64,000 bases of DNA from Aquatica leii (lineage: Eukaryota; Arthropoda; Insecta; Coleoptera; Lampyridae). The notes under the pieces are model-generated. The model was not told where the DNA came from and ran no database searches. It saw only the letters and a list, made by a program, of their open reading frames with translations. A program made the position numbers and the translations under genes. Shown here piece by piece: positions 57,497-64,000 of this stretch (positions within the stretch are counted from its first letter, which is position 1; each line of letters opens with the position of its first letter). The stretch covers positions 230,910,532 through 230,974,531 of the forward strand of contig CM069432.1 of assembly GCA_035610365.1 (NCBI GenBank), read 5' to 3'.

Positions 57497-57602
57497 AATA
57501 GTATATTATCGTACAAGTTTAATAAGAGGGCTTATTGTAACATCGAGTCCTATGGAACGAGTGCTCCAATTCCTCTTATTAAACGTGTGTAATATATTAT
57601 TT
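57497..57602. mobile_element. Palindromic MITE, about 106 bp
   Basis: ATAGTATATTATCGTACAAG then TTTAATAAGAGG is the imperfect inverse of CCTCTTATTAAACGTGTGTA then ATATATTATT. The centre CGAGTCCTATGGAACGAG is also semi-palindromic. Confidence 0.6.
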
Positions 57603-57801
57603 TTTCTACTTTGCATTTAAGAATATGAAATTCCTTGTAGAAATCTGTCCTTTTGAAATGTAGGGACTTTTAATAAATATAGTATTGGACAAATCTAAAA
57701 ACTTAACTGCTTTTGTTTTAAACAAGTTTTGTTTTAAATAAAATTCTTTAAAACTGTTTAATACGTATTTAACTTACAAAGCTTACAAATTAATTCAAAA
57801 T

Positions 57802-58430
57802 ATGGAACAGCAAGAAAATATTTCGTGCACACCTCCAGAAATTAGAGCAGCAGCTGCTGATGCTGCTAATAAACTTCTTCCAGCAAAATAAAAATCAATT
57901 TATGATAAAGAATATGACGCGTTCAATTCATGGTGCCTGAAAAAGTGTGTTAAAACTATTAGCGAAAATGTATTACTTGCTTATTACGATAAAATGAGCA
58001 AAACGAAGAAATCATCCACATTATAGCATGTTACGTGATTGCTTAAATGTATATAAAAACGTAAACATCTTAAAGTTTGCGAGGTTGCAGGGATTCCTAA
58101 AACAACAGTCGATAGGTTATCAATCTGAAAATTCTAATATTCTGCAAAGTTCGGAAAAAGATCGTTTCATACAAGAAGCAGATGACTTGCCTTATTTGGC
58201 AATTAAAGTGATTCTAGTTCTCATATGTAAAATCTTTTGTGTACTAGTATACATTTTAAGGTTATATTGATAATATGATATGTTGGTGCATGCCGTAGAA
58301 ACGAACTTTTATTAACATACCGTAATGGACGTTGCTTATCAAGCCCAATTGGTAGTAATAAAATTGGACGAGTTCCAAAAACTATAGCGCCGTGTCTCAA
58401 ACTAGCCAACCCTGAATGTTATTACGGACA
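57802..58430 (+). pseudogene. Crypton-type tyrosine recombinase, N-terminal and central part
   Basis: Starts MEQQENISCTPPEIRAAAAD, then a TAA (57889). The frame continues KSIYDKEYDAFNSWCLKK, KTISENVLLAYYDKMSKTKK and SSTL, a shift of frame, then SMLRDCLNVYKNVNI. This is the SAM-like DNA-binding domain of tyrosine recombinases of the Crypton/KCTD1-like kind. SEKDRFIQEADDLPYLAIKV leads into the catalytic domain, and NELLLTYRNGRCLSS with IGRVPKTIAPCLKLANPECYYGH follows in another frame. The first catalytic Arg region is lost around 58230-58290. The gene is cut at 58431 and resumes at 61109. Confidence 0.75.
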
Positions 58431-58549
58431 CCCATACAGGAAACCCCAGAGTTAGACAACGGGGCCAGACCTGGGCCAGTACTGGGAAACCTAACTTTGG
58501 CGTACTTGTATTGGCCCAGACTTGGGCCAGGACTGGGTAGCTCAGTCGC

Positions 58550-58975
58550 GGCCATTCCATGGGGACTCAAGCATGGGGCAAGACTGGTTGACCCAGCTTC
58601 GGCCAAGCAAATTATTAGCCAAGCTTGGCCCAAGCTTGGATAACCTATCCTCAGCCATTCCATGGAATCCAAATTTGGCCCAAGTTTGGATAACCTAGCT
58701 TTGGTCATTCCATGAGGACCCAAACTTGGTCCAAGACTGGTTGACCCATCCTCGGCCATGCCAATTCTTACCCAAGCTTGACCCAAGCTTGCATAACCCA
58801 TCCTTGGCTATTCCATGGAAACCCAAGCTTGGTCCAACACTGGTTGACCCATCCTCGGCCATGCCAATTCTTACCCAAGTTTGCATAACCTATCCTTGGC
58901 TATTCCATGGAAACCCAAGCTTGGTTAAAGACTGGTTGATCCAGCCTCGGCCAAGGCTAGATTATCCAAGAAAAT
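58550..58975 (+). repeat. 51-bp tandem array with alternating monomers
   Basis: Monomer A starts GCCATTCCATGGAAACCCAA and monomer B starts GCCATGCCAATTCTTACCCA. Each is 50-52 bp with a shared end CC(C/T)ATCCT(C/T)G. A and B alternate in the right part, giving a dimer of about 103 bp; one copy has a 10-bp deletion. Looser relatives extend left to about 58473. The period is a multiple of three, so spurious long open frames occur on both strands. Confidence 0.85.
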
Positions 58976-59351
58976 AGCATTAAGAATTTTTTTCAACGTT
59001 AAAACTTTTTAAAAACCGGTTAATAAGTTGATTTATGATAATATCGAAAGTGTAGAATTGAAATTTTAGCTGTTCGGTTACGTATGGCGAGATTCGGGTA
59101 TTTTCGTTTAGCGCAGCCGCCATCCTTGTTTACATCATCTGTTAGTTAAATGTAAGATTTTTCTCATTGCTAGAGTAGCAAAGGTGATGAATCAAATCTC
59201 CGAGTTTCAGTTCAATGTTAGTACTGTTTAACTAGAAGGAAAAAACCTTCAAATATAATTTATTTCGTTTACTCCTCAATTATCACGAAGCGAGGCTACT
59301 AAAAGTAAGCATGTCTGATTCTTACCTTAGAGTTTAAAGATGGCGTGCGAT

Positions 59352-59835
59352 AAATAAACCAAAAAAGTTTTGAACAAAAAAACTAATTTCGGTGTTAACC
59401 GGCAAAGTTTAAATAATCAAAGTGTAAACATCAGCTGTGTGAGTGACGTTAATGACCTTAGTGATACAGAAAACCAGAAAATATCGAACAAAAGGTGCCA
59501 AAATGAGCTGAACGGGAATGTAAACCTTACTAAACGTGGAATAAGTACCCAATCAAGGTTCTTCGTAAAGCTAGTAAGTATTTACGTACATCAATTACTT
59601 TATTTATAGTAATAATGTTATCTCGAGGTACCATCTTGTAATTAACCTTTTAATAGTTATCAAATTTAAACTGTGTGATTTTTCATATTACATTGTGCAA
59701 CTTATTTTTTTTCACATATGTAATTGAATTTAGTCTAACAATAGAAGTAATGATGCTTAGTGTTATTGTAATTGTGTAACATAATTTATTGTCATTTCAG
59801 AGGTTCATGCCCAATGATTACGCCGGTTAAAAAAA
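59352..59835 (+). CDS. Possible two-exon gene inside the CCCATA element
   Basis: Exon 1 runs to the consensus donor CTA/GTAAGT (59573) and codes MNKKTNFGVNRQSLNNQSVN, then an Asp/Asn-rich stretch (VSDVNDLSDTENQKISNKRC) and KRGISTQSRFFVKL. The upstream segment up to 59369 is open only from a stop near 59356, so the first Met is at 59370. The acceptor TTGTCATTTCAG/AGG (59802) adds RFMPNDYAG and a stop, phase 0. A different frame after the acceptor stays open for about 55 codons (MIWRAALRLRVNRKPKDSEI). No recognised domain. It lies 400-600 bp inside both tandem arrays, where an accessory gene would sit. Could equally be chance. Confidence 0.3.
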
Positions 59836-60857
59836 ATGTACAAAACAAATGATTTGGAGAGCGGCACTAAGGCTGAGAGTGAATCGCAAGCCTAAAGATA
59901 GTGAAATTACCGTATTAAATTCTACGAAAGTCGCTCAGTTGTTAGCTCAACCACGGCCCTTGAGAACGAAAGAAAATCAGCCAAACGACACTGAGTCTGG
60001 GTATTAGTTCCCTGCATCGTGAAACTGGCGCGGAAATGATTAGATGTCATTTCATAATTGAAATATGATACATCCAACAAATACAGTAGTTTAAGATTTT
60101 AATAAATGCACATATGCTGATAACAAACCACGGGTACGTTATCCAAACTAATAAAAAATACTTCAAATCATAATATGAAAAAATTATCTTGAAATGTTTT
60201 ATGTCTGCACTATTTATTCGTTTGCTGTAATTTATTAAATTACGTGATATTTAATTTAAAAAAAATAATAATACCATTGTATTGTACAATTTCTAGGATT
60301 CAAAAATTACAATAATCATGCAAAAAATTTGCAACGTGTTATTCTGTCTAGATTAAAAAGAAACGTGAATTACCACATAAGATAACGATTTAAGAAGATA
60401 TTGGAAGTTCTTTAATATTCAGCAGATCCACCACGTAAACAATAAGCATGGAAAAACATCGGACAGACAGAGAGCGGACGAGCTCAGCGCAACAGAGAGA
60501 AGTAATGTTGAGATTAAGTATAAAACTGAAATTTACTTTTAACGATTTTATTCTTATTGTAATGATTTATATTAATTAGCATATGATAGGACGTTATCAT
60601 ACTATTAAGAATATTGTATTTTTTATTATCAGAATAAGATTTAATTTTTTTTTAATAATAATAACTGTACTAGCTAAATGTTAATATAATTTAAGACGAG
60701 ATCTTTATAGTAATTAAAAAATTTTATGTAATTTAAATAGTACATGATACGAGTAATAACAATAAAGTGTAAATGCGTTGATACAATTATTTATTCCATT
60801 GTTTTATGAATGCCTAATTTTTGGCATTTAATTTTGGGCTAGTACTAGCAATTAAGC

Positions 60858-60985
60858 GTGACCCAGTACTGCCAACTAAGCATGGCCCAGTCTTGGCAAC
60901 CAAGCATGGCCCAGTCTTGGCAACTGATTATAGCCCAGTCGTGGCAACTGAGCATGGCCCAGGGCTGGCGATCAGGACTGGACCA
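60858..60985 (+). repeat. 24-bp tandem array (about five copies)
   Basis: The unit is GCCCAGTCTTGGCAACCAAG then CATG. Variants include GCCCAGTCGTGGCAACTGAG. Flanked to 61090 by related palindromic CCAAGCTTGG and CCCAGACTTG words shared with the left array, roughly in inverse orientation. Confidence 0.8.
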
Positions 60986-61108
60986 TGATTATCAGTCCAG
61001 ACTTTTACCAAGGCTGGGTCAAGCTTGGCTTACAAGCTTGGCCCAGACTTGTACAAACTTGGGCCCAGCCTGAGCCAAGCCTGGGTCCATGGTATTTTCT
61101 GCTATGGG

Positions 61109-61345
61109 CACTGTTTTAGACGATCAAGTGCATCGCAATAAAGGTAAAGACTTGGTGACAATTAAAAATAATGGAGGTTGGAAATTTCTGCGGTAATAGA
61201 CGGATGTATTAAAACATCTCTAAAAAGAAAAATTGAAATAGGGCGGATGTTCAATTCTGTTAATTCATCTCAGCTGAGTACTTCTACTAGTGTACCGATC
61301 TCTGATTTTCGAGTAGAAAACGATATAACCTCTCTAGAAGTAAAT
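61109..61345 (+). pseudogene. Crypton-type tyrosine recombinase, C-terminal part
   Basis: Continues the gene cut at 58430. HCFRRSSAS (61109-61135) is the second half of the HxxR catalytic motif and is followed by a stop. In shifted frames come NKGKDLVTIKNNGGWKF (the GxW block) and VIDGCIKTSLKRKIEIGRMF. Relatives I recall have VaeGYiedS here, with the catalytic Tyr. This copy has Cys, so the nucleophile is lost. A tail NSVNSSQLSTSTSVPISDF follows. Confidence 0.7.
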
Positions 61346-61734
61346 GTATATAAAATGTATATAAAATTGTGGTTTAATATAATAACAGTACAAAATAATT
61401 TTAAACTTAAACGAAATACTACAAATATAAATAAAGCACCATAAAATATATTTCAAATAATTGTGCAAATTACCTAAAAATTATTCTAGTCAATACTTTT
61501 TAAATCTATTTAATTTTATGACAAAATTAGAAAAAAATTAAAATAAGAAATAACTTAATTTTAGAATGGCTCATAGAAATGGTTTGATTTTAATGACAGA
61601 TAGTTTGCAGTTGCTTATTTTTAAAATACGTAAATATTACTCATATTTTTCTGATTTGAAGCTATCAAGGTTATTTACAATTAAAAGTATTTTTATAAAG
61701 TTTAAAGTACTTGTATTCAGTTTTAATTATGGTT

Positions 61735-62095
61735 AATTTTCTTGTAACTAATTTTCAAGGTGACCAATTTAAGTGGCGTTTCATTATGATTATGTTTAAT
61801 TTTAATTGTACGTAATTTTTATTAAGGTAATTTTTATTATAAAACATAGTTTTAAATAATTTGGCAACACTGTTAATCAAAACCACAAGCAAACAAAGCT
61901 TTTCATCAAACGAACTACCCCAATATATGCATCACCGACAATACACGAAAACCTGCCAACGTTGTCAAATTATTTTTTATTTGCAAATACCTATTAGTAA
62001 TAAACATAAATCAAATAAACATAATAAAAATAAATCATAACGTAATTTAGCATAATTGAAATGACATATCATAAGCAATGGTTATAATGGAAACA
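61735..62095. mobile_element. MITE related to 57007-57398
   Basis: Imperfect terminal inverted repeats. The inner edges AATTTGGCAACACTGTT (about 61858) and AACGTTGTCAAATTA (about 61958) and the outer AT-rich parts with CATAAT or ATTATG words mirror the element at 57007. More diverged, no ORF. Confidence 0.5.
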
Positions 62096-62454
62096 AACAG
62101 AAGGCTAATTAAACGTAATTAAAATTGTATAAAATAATATTAGCCTTATTGAAAACACAAAGGCCATTGTCTCAACAATCTTGAAATTTTAGAAATTTAT
62201 CGTCTTTTTAATGATACGTGTCTTAAGGAATTTTTCGATATAAGCACTTCTCCTCTTCTTAATCCTAAATTCTGATTTTACCTTTCTATTTTTTAAATTT
62301 AAATTTATTTCTTATCATTTCTGGCTGTGTGTTTATTGATAGTTTCAATTTGTTATTTTTGACATTTGTCAGTTTAATTATATTACTTGGTATGCTCTTT
62401 TATAATTTAATGTATTAGCTATATTTTTAATAAATTTTACTATCTGTAGGCATA

Positions 62455-62483
62455 CTGATGATGACATTTTATAATGTCGAAAC
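62455..62483 (+). ncRNA. Hammerhead-like core (CTGATGA-stem-GAAAC)
   Basis: CTGATGA (62455-62461), one T, stem GACAT/ATGTC around TTTATA, then GAAAC (62479-62483), followed by ATGTTTATA. It has the same layout as 40649-40685, including one unpaired base before stem II. That extra base departs from the hammerhead consensus, so it may be a relic of a Penelope pseudo-LTR or another retroelement rather than an active ribozyme. Confidence 0.35.
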
Positions 62484-64000
62484 ATGTTTATAAAATAAAA
62501 TAAATTAAAACTAAACTATTTTTTGTGGAGAAGACTTTAAGTTAAATAATTTAATTGTATATCTTTGAGGATGGATTACTTTAACGTTATAAAGTAAAAG
62601 TACGTTTTTACCTAATTTAATTATGTGCAAGATCGTCTACGATTTATTTTATAATTGCAAAGTGTAAAATTGTACTTTCATTCACGCTTGTTTTGCATCT
62701 TTTCTTTATGAAACGCCTATATTCATTCATGTGTTAATACTATGCTTGTGAATTATTATTCCATTGTCCTTTTCAATGAAACACGTGATAATTACAAGTG
62801 AAAGGTTAAGAACATTTTGCAGGCATTAATATACAACCCACACAATTATCACTTTATTGCAAATCAGAATTGATTGATTATGTTAGAGGTGTTGTTGTTT
62901 ATAAATTGTTTTTGCTTAACATAACATGAATAGATCGTTCACAGTGTGAAATTGATAATAAATGTTCTACGTTTGCGTTTATTGTTTTTCCAATAGCAAA
63001 AGAAAAACGATACTTCCTGTTAACAATATTTGCATAAAAATTAGTAATATTTTAGAACCGTTAAAATATTAACATCAATAAAATGTGAAACATTCTAAAT
63101 GTTAATGTCAATAAATCAATATTAAATCTTCGCCTGAACACGAGTGTGTATTTTTTTAACAATTTATGTACTACAGTCCCTCAAATTCAATTTTCTTATT
63201 TTTAATTAACTAATAATGTTGTTTCTTAAGGCTATGAAAATAATAGATCCGTGCAGTATGAGTTATGGTGCATATTGTTCATAACATAAAACTTTACCAC
63301 CTTCTAAACACCTACACGTTTATTTACCAAATCCCAACTGTATTTACAAATCTGACTATCTTGACAAACGCATAAATTACTACTTTGCCTAAAACTTCTT
63401 TGTTCCATACCAAATTCAACGGTCAAAAGGACCGACACGATAATTGATAAATTAACGCTTTTCAATTAGTACACACTTCTATTAATATATTTATTTACCG
63501 CAACAGATGTGAAGGTACTTCTCTAAGTAAATATAAATAATTAATAACCAAAAAACAAATATTTTTAAAAATGGGAGAGGTTCTATTATAGCGTGATATT
63601 ACAAGCGGAATTAATTTAGGACTTTATTACTTTTGACGTAATTGAGTACCACTTTTTTAAACAAAATTAAATCAATTACAACTGTCAGACAGTTGATCGA
63701 TTGGAAATTTGTCGTAAAAAATTAACTCTTGTTTATAACGTTTAATTCATACGTGGGTATAATAGACAGTACAACCTTCACGTGTATTGTCTTTATTATA
63801 AATAACAAATAAGAAATACAACCTAATATTTATTTATGCGTGTTTTAGATTTAAATGTTTATTACAGTCTATTTCATTATTTAATAATTTTTGACATGTA
63901 ATTTTTTAGATTTTATAACTTTTGATAATAGTTATTTGCAGAACAACAAATTTGATATTTCAATTTTGGTAATTTTCAATAAGTAATTTTTATTAAGTTT
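62484..64000. other. AT-rich stretch without recognised gene
   Basis: No coding or repeat feature that I can support up to the window end. Confidence 0.5.

Larger units (their letters stand above)
58431..61108. mobile_element. 2.68-kb element with CCCATA...TATGGG ends, CA duplication and subterminal tandem arrays; class unknown
   Basis: The left end CCCATACAGGAAA and the right end TTTTCTGCTATGGG are imperfect inverses (CCCATAGCAGAAAA). The flanks read TACGGACA on the left and CACTGTTTT on the right. Removing the element and one CA copy joins YYGH to CFRRSSAS, exactly the recombinase HxxR region, so borders and a 2-bp CA duplication are well supported. Inside are a 51-bp array at the left (58473-58975), a 24-bp array at the right (60858-60985), and a possible two-exon gene between. 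CCC-type ends, a 2-bp duplication and subterminal repeats recall animal CMC (EnSpm/CACTA) elements, but no transposase is recognisable. Confidence 0.7.

Noticed and set aside
58473-58975. Regularly spaced repeats reminiscent of a CRISPR array
   Set aside because: The whole 51-bp unit is repeated, with no unique spacers, and the context is eukaryotic. The same holds for 51437-51555.
58397-58977. Several overlapping open frames on both strands, up to 134 codons
   Set aside because: They are translations of the 51-bp tandem repeat, whose period is a multiple of three. The repeating 17-residue pattern has no protein-like character beyond that.
60858-61073. 71-codon frame with an MAQSWQLS-type repeat
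   Set aside because: Translation of the 24-bp array, not a gene.
1-64000. tRNA or rRNA genes
   Set aside because: I saw no cloverleaf with a GGTTCGANTCC-type T arm and no rRNA-like block. A covariance search would be needed to exclude degenerate tRNA-derived SINEs.

Overview
The window looks like repeat-dense, AT-rich animal DNA, almost certainly from an insect. Evidence: very short spliceosomal introns (48-60 bp), arthropod-type core promoter sequence (TATA plus TCAGT initiator), and a set of transposon families typical of insect genomes. I found no tRNA, rRNA, operon or bacterial signal. Apart from one possible 84-bp host exon (11304-11387) and a heat-shock-type promoter near 31.5 kb, I cannot identify a host gene. 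Nearly everything recognisable is mobile DNA, mostly decayed.

Layout. 1-1120: an open Tc1/mariner-type transposase running off the left edge. 2.0-10 kb: a hAT-like terminus, a broken THAP-domain gene and several DDE transposase remnants. 12.9-13.7 kb: a MITE. 14.4-22.4 kb: a minus-strand Mutator-like transposase/YqaJ nuclease gene, split by a 5.83-kb element with about 405-bp terminal inverted repeats. That inserted element carries a decayed zinc-finger, DDE-like and XPG/PIN-nuclease gene and is probably Academ-like. 23-27.5 kb: fragments and palindromic MITEs. 27.5-30.6 kb: a Ty3/gypsy retrotransposon with short LTRs. 31.5-36.8 kb: a heat-shock-type promoter, then pogo-like, Ty1/copia, gypsy-integrase and Tc1 fragments. 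36.85-40.8 kb: a Penelope-like element with a head-to-head inverted repeat and a hammerhead-like motif. 41.3-41.6 kb: two near-perfect palindromes. 45-47.6 kb: a pogo/jerky-like transposon. 48.6-50 kb: a Tc1-type C-terminus and a Jockey-like ORF1. 51.58-54.40 kb: a complete PIF/Harbinger transposon with TAA target duplications, a spliced open transposase and a Myb/SANT accessory gene. 55 kb: a Helitron helicase fragment. 57-62.1 kb: MITEs, and a Crypton tyrosine-recombinase gene cut by a 2.68-kb element of unknown class.

The two clearest composite structures are nested insertions. At 14.4-22.4 kb the TIR element splits the Mutator-like gene. At 57.8-61.35 kb an element with CCCATA...TATGGG ends and a 2-bp CA duplication splits the Crypton recombinase inside its catalytic HxxR motif. 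The second element has 51-bp and 24-bp subterminal tandem arrays and no recognised transposase; it is the best candidate here for something undescribed. The Harbinger is the only element that looks close to intact.

Function calls come from reading translations by eye and recalling families. No database search was possible.
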